NCBI RefSeq assembly: GCF_014192395.1 | Contig: NZ_JACHXW010000007.1 | Span: 145,828-209,827, forward strand | Reading direction: 5' to 3' | Length of the DNA stretch: 64,000 bases | From: Paenibacillus endophyticus | GTDB taxonomy: Bacteria; Bacillota; Bacilli; Paenibacillales; Paenibacillaceae | Shown: positions 52,047 through 60,594 of the stretch, piece after piece | Numbering within the stretch: the first letter of the stretch is position 1 | How the letters are laid out: every line of letters begins with the position of its first letter | Position numbers and translations under genes: made by a program | The notes under the pieces: generated by a model | The model's input: the letters and a program-made list of their open reading frames with translations, nothing else | Told to the model about the DNA's origin: nothing | Database searches by the model: none

Positions 52047-53882
52047 ATGAGCGAACAACAGGAATATCGGTTTCAGGTTAATTTAAGCGGAATGATTAAT
52101 ATATTATCCAATCACTTATATAGCAGTCCAAAGGTGTTTTTGCGGGAGCTGCTGCAGAATGCCACCGATGCCATTACGGCGCGAAGCAGCATGGACCCTG
52201 TCTACAAAGGAAAGGTGTCCGTTGAAATCGCCGGAATCGGCGAGCATGTCACGATGACCGTGGAGGATACGGGCATCGGCCTTACCGAGGAGGATATCCA
52301 TCAATTTCTGGCGATGATCGGCCATTCCTCGAAGGTCGGCAAAGATTTTCTCGCCAATGAAACCTCCTTTATCGGCCGCTTTGGCATCGGCCTCTTATCC
52401 TGCTTCATGGTAAGCGACGAGATTGTCGTACTGACCCAGTCCGCCAAAGGCGGCCCTTCCATGGAATGGCGCGGCAAGCCGGACGGCACCTACACGATCC
52501 GCAAGCTCGATACGCAGCTCGCAATCGGAACGAAAGTGTACCTGCGCTGCAAAGCCGATAGCGTTGACTATTTCGAGCCTGCTGCCGTTGAAGAGCTTCT
52601 CTTCTATTACGGCGCTTTGCTGCCGTATCCGGTCACGCTGGTCGCAGGCGGACAGCAGAAGTCCATCAATGCTTCTCAGCCAGTCTGGTTCGCGGAGCCT
52701 GAGCTTGCCCGCGGCAAACGCCGGGAGGTGCTCGAATTTGGAAGCCGACTTCTCGCGGAGCCCTTCGAGGATTTCATTCCGCTGCGCACGGCGAACGGGC
52801 GTACCGGCGGCATTGCCTATATTTTGCCGCATAGCGTCAATCTAAATGCTAGGCGCTCGCATAAGGTTTATTTGAAACAGATGCTGGTATCGGACAAAGC
52901 GGAAAATATTTTGCCGGAATGGGCCTTTTTCGTCAAATGCCTGATCTGGACAGATGAGCTGCAGCCAACCGCCTCGCGAGAGCATTTCTATGAGGATGAC
53001 CGGCTGCAATCCGTGCGCGATGAGCTGGGAGAAGCCATTCGGGACGAGCTGGTTCGCATGGGGAGCCTTGAGCCTGAACGTCTTCAACGCATCATTGCCC
53101 TGCATGCTCTGCCTATGAAGGCGCTGGCCGCGGAGGATGCCGCATTCCTGAATACCATATACAAGTGGCTTACGTTCGAGAGCACTTACGGCGAACGCAC
53201 GCTTGGCGAGCTGATGAATGAGAAGCAAAAGATTTACTATACCGCTACCGTTGATGAATACCGCCAGATCACGCATGTGGCGGCCGCACAGTCGCTGCTC
53301 GTACTGAACGGCGGTTATATATACAACAATCAGCTGCTTGACGGCATCGCATATTTGAACCCGGAGCTGGAGCTGGAGCGGCTGATGCCCGAGGATGTTT
53401 CGCTCTCCTTCACCGATCTGACGATGGAGGAAAAGAACAGCTATTACGATATGACCAGGCTTGCCGATGTCACGCTGCAGCGGTTCCGCTGCCATATTCA
53501 GCTGAAACGCTTCAAGCCATCGGAGCTTCCGGCGCTTTACACGCTATCGAAGGAGTCATCTGCGCTTCGATCTTTGGAGAAGGCGAAGGAATCGAGTACC
53601 GATCTGCTTTCGTCCGTGCTCGGCAATCTAGGAGCAAGCTTCGGCGAATCTGCCTATTCAACCTTATATTTCAACCTAAACAACCCGCTGATCAGCCGAT
53701 TATTCGCGGCAAGCAGCAAAGAAATGCTGCCGGCCGCGGTTGAGATGCTGTATACAAACGCGCTGATGATGGGGCATTACCCGATGAGCCGGCAAGAGCT
53801 GGCTGTGCTGAATCAGGGCATTGTACGATTCATTGACTGGGGCTTGTCCGCGAATGCGGGGAATGGAGGGACATCCATATGA
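52047..53882 (+). CDS. Non-canonical Hsp90-family ATPase
   Basis: This 611-residue protein of the Hsp90/GHKL type has the ATP-binding residues E34 and N38 in RELLQNATDA (HtpG has ELISNASDA), DTGIGL at 74-79 and RFGIGLLSCFMV around 111-122. A middle domain follows (PTASREHFYEDD, near 310-321). It is about HtpG length, but the C-terminal third diverges strongly. It therefore belongs to the separate HSP90-family group rather than housekeeping htpG. Its stop overlaps the ATG of a TPR-like gene (ATGA), implying a chaperone and co-chaperone pair. AGGGAG precedes the start. Confidence 0.88.
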   Translation: MSEQQEYRFQVNLSGMINILSNHLYSSPKVFLRELLQNATDAITARSSMDPVYKGKVSVEIAGIGEHVTMTVEDTGIGLTEEDIHQFLAMIGHSSKVGKDFLANETSFIGRFGIGLLSCFMVSDEIVVLTQSAKGGPSMEWRGKPDGTYTIRKLDTQLAIGTKVYLRCKADSVDYFEPAAVEELLFYYGALLPYPVTLVAGGQQKSINASQPVWFAEPELARGKRREVLEFGSRLLAEPFEDFIPLRTANGRTGGIAYILPHSVNLNARRSHKVYLKQMLVSDKAENILPEWAFFVKCLIWTDELQPTASREHFYEDDRLQSVRDELGEAIRDELVRMGSLEPERLQRIIALHALPMKALAAEDAAFLNTIYKWLTFESTYGERTLGELMNEKQKIYYTATVDEYRQITHVAAAQSLLVLNGGYIYNNQLLDGIAYLNPELELERLMPEDVSLSFTDLTMEEKNSYYDMTRLADVTLQRFRCHIQLKRFKPSELPALYTLSKESSALRSLEKAKESSTDLLSSVLGNLGASFGESAYSTLYFNLNNPLISRLFAASSKEMLPAAVEMLYTNALMMGHYPMSRQELAVLNQGIVRFIDWGLSANAGNGGTSI

Positions 53883-54937
53883 ACTACGATTTCGAAACGT
53901 TGATGGACGAGGCTTACGATTTGCCGGATGGCCTTGCAAAGCTGGAGGTTCTGGAAGCAGCGGCGCGTTATGCCGATGCCGAAGGGAATATCGAGCAGGG
54001 CTATGAGGCTAGAAGCGAGATCGTTCAAACGGCTATTTTCCATGGCTACCCGCTCAAAGCGCTTATCGCGTTCTCCTGGCAGCTTGGCCAATACGACCGC
54101 AATCCTGAATCGTTCGCAAGCTTTAACCTCATGTGGTCCTACAAATGGATAGTCGGGCAAATTTCGCATTTCCCGGAAATTCCGCTCCATAAAATCGAAG
54201 AGCTTGTCGAGGATCTGGGCAAGCGGTATAAGGAGCATGGCTACGACGACCGCACTTATTTATATTATCGTTTCCGCACCGCCATGGACTTAGGCCATAT
54301 GGAGAAGGCACAAGACTATATGGAGCAATTCCAGAAGGCCGACCGCGATCACATGAGCGACTGCGAGGCTTGCGAGCAAAACCAGATCGTGCAACTCTAT
54401 TCCCTGCTCGGCGAGCATGAGAAGGCGCTTGAAGCCGCGAAGCCGATCCTGTCCGGCGACATGAGCTGTGCGGAGGTACCGCATATTACGCTCGCCTATC
54501 TGCTCCTTCCGATGCTTCATCAACAATCCGAGCAGGAAGCGCGCAAGGCGCACGTCAGGGGCTATCGGCTGATCAAGGGCAAACGGGACTTCATCGAGAC
54601 GATCGGCAGGCATATCGCTTTTCTATCGTCAACGGATCTTAAGAAGGGCATCGACTTATTCGAACATCACTTGGCGATGGCCTATGATCATGAGGATCCG
54701 TTTCACAAAATGGTCTTTCATCTTTACAGCGCGCAGCTGCTTCAGAAGCTTGCGGCAAGCGGCTCGAAATATCGGCCGCGGCTGCCTGTCTCCTTCATTG
54801 GAACGGAAGAGGACACAAGCCTGGAACGCCTGGCCGACCACTTTGCCCAGCTCGCTTTGTCGTCTGCGCAGCAATACGACACCCGCAACGGCAATTCGTA
54901 TTATATGGAATGGGCGGAGGAAGCACTTCGCCCGTAA
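53879..54937 (+). CDS. TPR-like helical repeat protein, partner of the Hsp90-like ATPase
   Basis: This 352-residue, all-helical, soluble protein has tetratricopeptide-like repeats, for example EVLEAAARYADAEGNIEQGYEARSE (about 20-44), DLGHMEKAQDYMEQFQKADRD and LLGEHEKALEAAKPILSG. TPR proteins often dock to Hsp90. Translation is coupled to the upstream Hsp90-like gene by a four-base overlap, and a strong terminator follows, so the two form a dedicated operon. The client or process is unknown. Confidence 0.85.
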   Translation: MNYDFETLMDEAYDLPDGLAKLEVLEAAARYADAEGNIEQGYEARSEIVQTAIFHGYPLKALIAFSWQLGQYDRNPESFASFNLMWSYKWIVGQISHFPEIPLHKIEELVEDLGKRYKEHGYDDRTYLYYRFRTAMDLGHMEKAQDYMEQFQKADRDHMSDCEACEQNQIVQLYSLLGEHEKALEAAKPILSGDMSCAEVPHITLAYLLLPMLHQQSEQEARKAHVRGYRLIKGKRDFIETIGRHIAFLSSTDLKKGIDLFEHHLAMAYDHEDPFHKMVFHLYSAQLLQKLAASGSKYRPRLPVSFIGTEEDTSLERLADHFAQLALSSAQQYDTRNGNSYYMEWAEEALRP

Positions 54938-54944
54938 GCATAGC

Positions 54945-54990
54945 GGCTTCTCCCTATGGTCTGTCATGGACCGCGGGGAGAAGCCTTTTT
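54945..54990 (+). terminator. Rho-independent terminator of the Hsp90-TPR operon
   Basis: GGCTTCTCCC pairs with GGGGAGAAGCC and runs into TTTTT, eight bases after the stop codon. Confidence 0.95.
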
Positions 54991-55188
54991 GAATAGGCAT
55001 GTAAAACAGCTAGATAAGGCGCCAAAGCCTTGGCCGCCCCCGCATTTCCCCTTCTGCTAACGGCCTCTCTCCATACGCGAATTGTGCTTCAAAAAAACTT
55101 TTTTCGAAAATGGTGATCCGATTCTTCCTCCTCAGCGTGAGCCTTAGTAAGAAAGCAAAACAACCACAAAGAGGAGAGTGAATGTACC

Positions 55189-56805
55189 ATGAAGATGAAA
55201 AAATGGCTTGCCCCCGTACTTAGCTTGTCTCTGCTGCTTCCCGCACTGGCAGGTACGCAAAGCGTTCGCGCAGAGTCGATGAAGCCGGGCGTAGAAACGC
55301 CTGCAGTCGAGCTTCGTGCAGGGCTCGATTACTTGCTATCCGAGCACTTCACGCTGGCGGTCGTCTCCATGACCAAAGCGTATGACGGCGCATCGGACGC
55401 AGCCTCGGCCCAAGCTGCGCTGGATCAAAATGCGAAAGACATGGTGCCCGCGATCGCTTCCATCTATGGCGATGCAGGCGCCAAGGAGTTCGACCGCATT
55501 TTCGCAGCTCATAATGGCTACACCGACAAGTATGTGACCGCTGTGAAAAGCAAGGACATGACGGGCCAAACGGCAGCTCGGAACGAGCTGGAGGCCTTTG
55601 CGAAGGAATTCGGAAGCTTCCTTGGCTCCGCGACGGAAGGCAACCTGCCTGCCGCTGCCGCTCAGGATGTCGTCCGCACGCATGAGAAGCAGGTTCTCGA
55701 AGTATTCGATTCCTATGCTGCAGGCAATTACAAAGCGGCATATACCGAATTTCGCGAGGGCTTGGGCTTCATGTTCGGCGTCAGCGATGCATTGGCAGGC
55801 GCAATCTCGACGCAGCTGCCGGCCAAATTCAATCAAACCCGCTCCGATACGCCTGCCGGAGACTTGCGTTCCGCACTGAACCACTTGGCTGCCGAGCATT
55901 ACGCATTAGCCGTACTCAGCATGCAGAAGGGCTTCGACACATCGCCAGCCTATGCCGCTCTCTTGGAAGCTCAAGACGGCAACACCAATGATTTCACGGC
56001 TGCCATTACATCGATCTATGGGGCTGAGGGCGGTGCGGCATTCAAAAAAGTATGGACAGGCGACCATATCTTCGCACAGGATGAAATCATCAAGGCCGTG
56101 CTTGCAGGCGATACGGCCGCCATCAGCAAAGCAAGAGCCAAGCTGGATGCGTTCTCTGTAGCTTTCGGCAAATTCCTTGGCACAGCTACAGGCGAGAACC
56201 TGCCAACCGCAGGCGCTACTGCTGCAATTGCCGAGCATGAGAAGCTTGTGCTTGAAGCCTTTGATATTTATCAATCGAGCAATAAAACTGGTCTGTACGA
56301 CAGCTTCCGCAAAGGCTACAGCTTTATGTTCGGCGTAGGCAAAGCGCTTGGCGGGGCCATCGTTACCCAAAAACCGGACCTCTTCCAAGTAAAACCGCCG
56401 GTTACGCAGCCTGAGAATCCGAATAACGTTACGACGATTTGGTTTCAGCTTGGCAACAAAAATGCCCAAATCAATGGAAAAAACGCGATGATGGATGTCG
56501 CTCCGTATGTCAAGAACGGTACGACCTTCGTCTCTCTCCGCACATTGACGAATACGCTCGGCGCAAACGTGCAATATGTACCGGCAAACAAAACGGTAGA
56601 GCTTAGACTTGGCGAGGATAAGGTCGTATTCTGGCTAGGCAAAAATGTGATTCAAGTCAATGGCGCTAACGTGACCCTTGATGCCGTCGTTCATATCAAA
56701 GACGGGCGTACGCAAGTTCCTCTTCGTTTCATTGCAGAATGGCTTGGCTGGAACGTCAATTGGAAACAGTCGAATCAATCCGCAACGTTGACGAAAACCA
56801 TGTAA
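55189..56805 (+). CDS. Exported two-repeat protein with copper-amine-oxidase N-terminal-like domain
   Basis: This 538-residue secreted protein has a signal peptide (about 1-28, ending VRA-ES). Two homologous repeats of about 170 residues follow (about 36-205 and 215-390), recognisable from LSEHFTLAVVSMTKAYDG and AAEHYALAVLSMQKGFD, and from LGFMFGVSDALAGAI and YSFMFGVGKALGGAI. The C-terminal PF07833-type domain (about 405-536) has TFVSLRTLTNTLGA and TQVPLRFIAEWLGWNV. In Paenibacillus such domains are common on surface proteins and do not imply amine-oxidase activity. The repeat family is unknown to me. Confidence 0.9.
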   Translation: MKMKKWLAPVLSLSLLLPALAGTQSVRAESMKPGVETPAVELRAGLDYLLSEHFTLAVVSMTKAYDGASDAASAQAALDQNAKDMVPAIASIYGDAGAKEFDRIFAAHNGYTDKYVTAVKSKDMTGQTAARNELEAFAKEFGSFLGSATEGNLPAAAAQDVVRTHEKQVLEVFDSYAAGNYKAAYTEFREGLGFMFGVSDALAGAISTQLPAKFNQTRSDTPAGDLRSALNHLAAEHYALAVLSMQKGFDTSPAYAALLEAQDGNTNDFTAAITSIYGAEGGAAFKKVWTGDHIFAQDEIIKAVLAGDTAAISKARAKLDAFSVAFGKFLGTATGENLPTAGATAAIAEHEKLVLEAFDIYQSSNKTGLYDSFRKGYSFMFGVGKALGGAIVTQKPDLFQVKPPVTQPENPNNVTTIWFQLGNKNAQINGKNAMMDVAPYVKNGTTFVSLRTLTNTLGANVQYVPANKTVELRLGEDKVVFWLGKNVIQVNGANVTLDAVVHIKDGRTQVPLRFIAEWLGWNVNWKQSNQSATLTKTM

Positions 56806-56825
56806 TTGGCAGCTGGAACAAGCAG

Positions 56826-56858
56826 AAAACTCCTGACGGAAGCTGTCGGGAGTTTTTT
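56826..56858 (+). terminator. Rho-independent terminator
   Basis: AAAACTCCTGAC pairs with GTCGGGAGTTTTTT with one mismatch, 20 bases after the repeat protein's stop. Confidence 0.93.
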
Positions 56859-57002
56859 ATTTGCCATAGGATTCAAGCTGGCAGCTGGCAACATTCATAA
56901 ACCTGACGCAGCCATCCATTTCGCCATGCCCATAAGGATTTGAGCGATTAACATGCGGATAACGAGGGTAATCATATTGCAACGAGACGAATGGCTCCGA
57001 GG

Positions 57003-57030
57003 GATAGTACTACAAAAAGTGAGTACTATC
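57003..57030. promoter_or_regulatory. Perfect operator-like dyad upstream of the DUF2157 gene
   Basis: GATAGTACT, ten bases, AGTACTATC is a perfect 9-bp inverted repeat ending 19 bp before a TATAAT at 57050-57055. It would overlap the -35 region, a position suited to a repressor. No regulator gene lies next to it. Confidence 0.65.
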
Positions 57031-57081
57031 TCACCAAGGATTGGGTCATTATAATACAAGACATACCACCAAGAAAGGCAT

Positions 57082-59325
57082 GTGAGTACAATGCTTCGAT
57101 TGAATGCTACCCGCGTCGGCTTCCTGATGGGCGTGTCCCTGCTGCTTGCTGCCATCATCTACTTTTTCGCTGCCAACTGGGGCGGCTTAGGCCGTGCCGA
57201 TAAAATTCTAGCCTCCGCCGGCATCATGGTGCTGTTCTACGGAGCATCTGCCTTTTTTGCCAAAATGAAAATCATGCTCGGACATCACTCTTTCCTGTCT
57301 GCTCTATTCCTAGTGGGCGGCTGCATTTCATTCGGCGCGGCCGTTGCGCTGCTCAACCAAATTTACAATTCCCATGCGGACACGTACGAGCTGTTTCTCG
57401 TATGGTCGGCTCCCGCACTGCTGTTCTCTTTTATTACGCGCTTCAACCCGTTTTATCTGTTGTCCTATGTCCTTATCCATTTAACGCTGTGGCAATATTT
57501 TTTCCCAAGCTCCATGTACATTGAACGCACAGATAACGAGCTTTGGCTGATCGGCTGCATGTTTACGCTCATCAATCTTATTCTGCTCCTGCTCACACAG
57601 TCCAAGCTTCTGCCTTCAGCTCCGCTGAAATTTGTTAGTTTTATCGTCTTCCATATTGCCTTGCTTTTTCTAAGCAATTCGACACAGTTTGAGCATTTGG
57701 GCTTTTGGATGAACATCGCTTGCATCACTGCAATTGCGACCGGATTCTACTACTTCATCCGAGTCCGACTAGACAAGGTGATGCTTACGCTTAATGCGTT
57801 GGCCGCATCCGCATTTGCTGTCTTTAAATTTCTAGAGCTGCTCTCCGAGCATGCTTCTACAACATTTTTTGTTTTCGGCTTGCTATTCGTCGCCTTGCTG
57901 CTGACCGCAAACTTCTTTTTCTTCCGCTTCCTCAACAAGCTCGGAGCTGATGAAGCAACGGATGAGCCGCATGCGGAGCCTAAGCTGAAGGAAGAGCATC
58001 AAAGCGTGCTCGTCGGCAAAATCGTATCCACAATCGTCACAGTAATCGGCGTGTTGATCGGGAGCATCTCACTGGTCGGATTAGTTTTGCTTGCATCGAA
58101 CAATGTCGATCCGGAGCAGGTATTGCTCGTTCTCTCCTTCCTGTTCGTGCTTCCGATGCTGCTGCTTCGCCGTCTCAATCCGGTCATCCGGTATACGGTT
58201 CTAACGATCGGATACGCGGCAGGAATCGTCGCCATCGTATGGATCGACGCCGCAGCCTTAACGCTTCTGTTTCTTGCCTTAACGGCGGCAGGCTTGTTTA
58301 GGCTCCGCGGAAGGGCGCAGCATCTATTCAGCTATTCGCTCATTAACTTGACTATCGCCATTCTGCTGTTCCAGCTGTTTGAATACGTTCAACATGCTTC
58401 ATCCTTTATTGTGCTCATTATGGCTGCGCTGAACGCCGTCGTCTTTGCGAGCCACCATCTTCTAGGCGAAGGGGCGATGCGACAGCATGTGAGGGAATGC
58501 GGACTGCTATTTACGCTGCTGCTGATGTTTTGGCTCACGTTTATGCCTGATATTTTCCCGTATTCCTATGAGCTTTTTAATGTAATCAACTTCCTTGCCG
58601 TAACCGTTCTTTCCTTTCTATTCGTTCGCCGGAAGCAAGCTCTGGAAGCAGCGGCGAGCTTAGTGTTTTGGTTCATTTACGTTGGTTTCAAATATTATGA
58701 CTTATTCTGGACGCTGCTTCATAAATCGATAACCCTTGCTCTGCTAGGTGTGATCGCCATTGCCGTTACTTATTTGTTTGCCTATCGGTCACGCGCAGCC
58801 GTTCCGGAGGAAACTGATGTGTACAGCCGAATTCTGCATAAGAGTCCTATTCTAATCGCCATCGTCATCGTGCTTCAGCTTGGCTATGTCGGGTACCATG
58901 CTGCGACGAGCGAGGCCCTGCTCTCAGGCGGAACTCCCGTAAAGCTTGCCATTGAGCCGCTTGATCCCAGATCGCTGCTGCAAGGAGATTACGTTACGCT
59001 CAATTACAGTATTTCCACTCCGCCGTCCATCGTAAATAAGGAGCTTGAGGCCCGCGGAGGCTCGCGCCGCATCAAGGCTGTACTCCAGGAAGATGCGAAT
59101 GGCATCTATCAATTTAGCCGGTTATATGTGCAGGGAGAGCCGATAAGCGCCAAAGAAATCGTCATTAATGGTGTCTATAATGGCTGGGATGGCATCTACT
59201 ACGGCATTGAAACCTACTTTGTTCCGGAAGGCACCGGAATGGAGACCGAGCGGCAAGCGAAGTTTGCGCATGTCGTGGTTGGAAAAAACGGAGACTCTCT
59301 TCTGAAACGATTAAGCAAAGAATAA
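57082..59325 (+). CDS. DUF2157 and GDYXXLXY-domain membrane protein
   Basis: This 747-residue protein has about 18 predicted membrane helices. The N-terminal part is DUF2157 (AIIYFFAANWGGLGRADKI), followed by DUF4401-like membrane segments. The C-terminal extracytoplasmic GDYXXLXY domain has QGDYVTLNYSIS near residue 630-641. Its biochemical role is unknown; related genes are found across bacteria in envelope-stress contexts. The start is uncertain: GTG at 57082 or ATG at 57091, neither with an ideal ribosome-binding site. A perfect dyad and a TATAAT lie upstream. Confidence 0.87.
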   Translation: MSTMLRLNATRVGFLMGVSLLLAAIIYFFAANWGGLGRADKILASAGIMVLFYGASAFFAKMKIMLGHHSFLSALFLVGGCISFGAAVALLNQIYNSHADTYELFLVWSAPALLFSFITRFNPFYLLSYVLIHLTLWQYFFPSSMYIERTDNELWLIGCMFTLINLILLLLTQSKLLPSAPLKFVSFIVFHIALLFLSNSTQFEHLGFWMNIACITAIATGFYYFIRVRLDKVMLTLNALAASAFAVFKFLELLSEHASTTFFVFGLLFVALLLTANFFFFRFLNKLGADEATDEPHAEPKLKEEHQSVLVGKIVSTIVTVIGVLIGSISLVGLVLLASNNVDPEQVLLVLSFLFVLPMLLLRRLNPVIRYTVLTIGYAAGIVAIVWIDAAALTLLFLALTAAGLFRLRGRAQHLFSYSLINLTIAILLFQLFEYVQHASSFIVLIMAALNAVVFASHHLLGEGAMRQHVRECGLLFTLLLMFWLTFMPDIFPYSYELFNVINFLAVTVLSFLFVRRKQALEAAASLVFWFIYVGFKYYDLFWTLLHKSITLALLGVIAIAVTYLFAYRSRAAVPEETDVYSRILHKSPILIAIVIVLQLGYVGYHAATSEALLSGGTPVKLAIEPLDPRSLLQGDYVTLNYSISTPPSIVNKELEARGGSRRIKAVLQEDANGIYQFSRLYVQGEPISAKEIVINGVYNGWDGIYYGIETYFVPEGTGMETERQAKFAHVVVGKNGDSLLKRLSKE

Positions 59326-59344
59326 GCATTTGCCTCTGCAATTG

Positions 59345-59394
59345 AAAAAAGCAGGACATGCGCGGCTCATTCAGCCGGTTACGTCCTGCTTTTT
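59345..59394. terminator. Bidirectional terminator
   Basis: AAAAAAGCAGGAC pairs with GTCCTGCTTTTT, with an inner CGGCT/AGCCG stem. It lies between the DUF2157 gene and the converging HTH gene. Confidence 0.93.
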
Positions 59395-59395
59395 C

Positions 59396-59854
59396 TTATG
59401 AGGTCAGCCTGCTCAGCTCCGGAAACTCCTCCAGGTAGCCATTGCGTTCGAGCTCCATCAGCGCCTTCCGAATGCTTTGCTCGTCTTCACCGGACTGATC
59501 CGAGAGCGTCAGCAGCTCCGCCAACGTAATTTCCTTATGCTCTTTACAATACGTAAGCAGGCCTTTGGCTGCCCAGGACAATCGGTCATCCTGGAATTCT
59601 CCGATCATTTTACGGAACAATTTATGTGGTATTAACTGCTCATCTACTAAGGACTGCATCGCTTTTATGGCTAGTTTTGTCGTCATGCGTCCCTTTTTGG
59701 CAACCTCATCCAAGGTGAGCGACGCGGTATCCGCCGTGCTAGAGCTCAGTACGATATAAATCATTTGCGAATAAATATCCAAGCTCGGATTGTAAAAGAT
59801 TTCGGTCGAAACGGTGAAGTTTCGTACATTTCCAGGTGTTATTTCAGTAGTCAT
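59396..59854 (-). CDS. Winged-helix-type small protein of unknown role
   Basis: This 152-residue protein contains two helix-turn-helix-like segments: LTLDEVAKKGRMTTKLAIKAMQ (around 47-67) and LAELLTLSDQSGEDEQSIRKALMELERNGYL near 113-142 (regions cited). The layout resembles the N-terminal part of DnaD/phage replication regulators and other winged-helix proteins, but I cannot name a family with certainty. GGGAG precedes the ATG. It appears monocistronic. Confidence 0.7.
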   Translation of the reverse strand: MTTEITPGNVRNFTVSTEIFYNPSLDIYSQMIYIVLSSSTADTASLTLDEVAKKGRMTTKLAIKAMQSLVDEQLIPHKLFRKMIGEFQDDRLSWAAKGLLTYCKEHKEITLAELLTLSDQSGEDEQSIRKALMELERNGYLEEFPELSRLTS

Positions 59855-59936
59855 ATTCTTTCTCTCCCTTCCGATTGGTCTATACCATAATAAAGGTTCG
59901 GATACGGGGTTTCAAATCAGCCTTTATTAGAAAATG

Positions 59937-60245
59937 TTAATTGTAGCCAAACCGGTATTTCTCTAAATCGATTCGTCCCTCTGCGCTTACTTCTATGCCT
60001 TCCTCTTCAAGAAAACGAATCTGCGAATACCGCGCCTCCTCGTCGGTTATGGCAATTTCTCCTTTTGCATTAATGACTCTGTGCCAGGGAAGCTTATGAA
60101 TACCGCTAAGCGAATGCAGAATGCGAACGACCTGCCTTGCGCCTCTTCGGCTGCCGGCCTGCTCGGCTACTTGGCCATAAGTCATGACAGCTCCTTTCGG
60201 TATCGACTGGATAATCAAGATTACCTTTTGGGTAAATGGCTTCAT
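59937..60245 (-). CDS. Alkyltransferase-like (ATL) DNA-repair protein
   Basis: This 102-residue member of the O6-alkylguanine-DNA alkyltransferase family carries tryptophan in place of the acceptor cysteine: LPWHRVI (W54) instead of PCHRV. Such ATL proteins bind O6-alkylguanine without repairing it and hand the lesion to nucleotide excision repair. The DNA-binding helix GARQVVRIL is present with the arginine finger. I start at the ATG at 60245, ten bases after GGAG; an in-frame ATG at 60269 precedes that signal. Confidence 0.9.
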   Translation of the reverse strand: MKPFTQKVILIIQSIPKGAVMTYGQVAEQAGSRRGARQVVRILHSLSGIHKLPWHRVINAKGEIAITDEEARYSQIRFLEEEGIEVSAEGRIDLEKYRFGYN

Positions 60246-60594
60246 GTCAATCGTTCTCCTTCTCTTCATTAGGCCTGTTAAGGGCGCTGATTACCCGTTT
60301 CTTAGCCAAAAGCGACAAATCGCAATTTTTTTTTACAAAAAGTAATAAATTTCTTTTTAACTTTTGGCAAAAACGATGTAGAATAGAAACAAAGGGTTCA
60401 ATCCGATTACGTCATACTCGCTAATGCTTCCTTGTCCGATAGCCGGGATAAGGCTGTTGCTGACGCACACACATTTTTTTGCGAAACTATGTGAAAAGTG
60501 TAACAAACTTCAAGGATGTTAAACTTCACTTAGCGACTGGCACAATTGAGACCACAACTTACTTTCAAATTTACGCAAAGGAGGACATTCTATT
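60246..60594. other. 349-bp upstream region of yjlC-ndh with possible long leader
   Basis: No gene is supported. A promoter-like TTTAAC (60356-60361), 17 bp, TAGAAT (60379-60384) would give an untranslated leader of about 200 bases. The leader includes GATAGCC/GGCTGTT, a short stem, and TGTGAA at 60489-60494 with imperfect partners, but no convincing Rex dyad. A TTG-started frame at 60479 overlaps the real gene out of frame and is probably chance. Confidence 0.55.

Noticed and set aside
53879..54937. Toxin-antitoxin or restriction role for the Hsp90-TPR pair
   Set aside because: No nuclease, toxin or methylase motif is visible in either protein. Only a chaperone-like role is supported.
56895..57158. 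Minus-strand frame with a short hydrophobic C-terminus
   Set aside because: It overlaps the start of the DUF2157 gene and crosses the dyad and promoter. No start signal supports it or its 26-codon hydrophobic tail.
60489..60530. Rex-type operator before yjlC-ndh
   Set aside because: TGTGAA and TGTTAA/TTCACT words are present, but the spacing does not match TTGTGAA-N4-TTCACAA.
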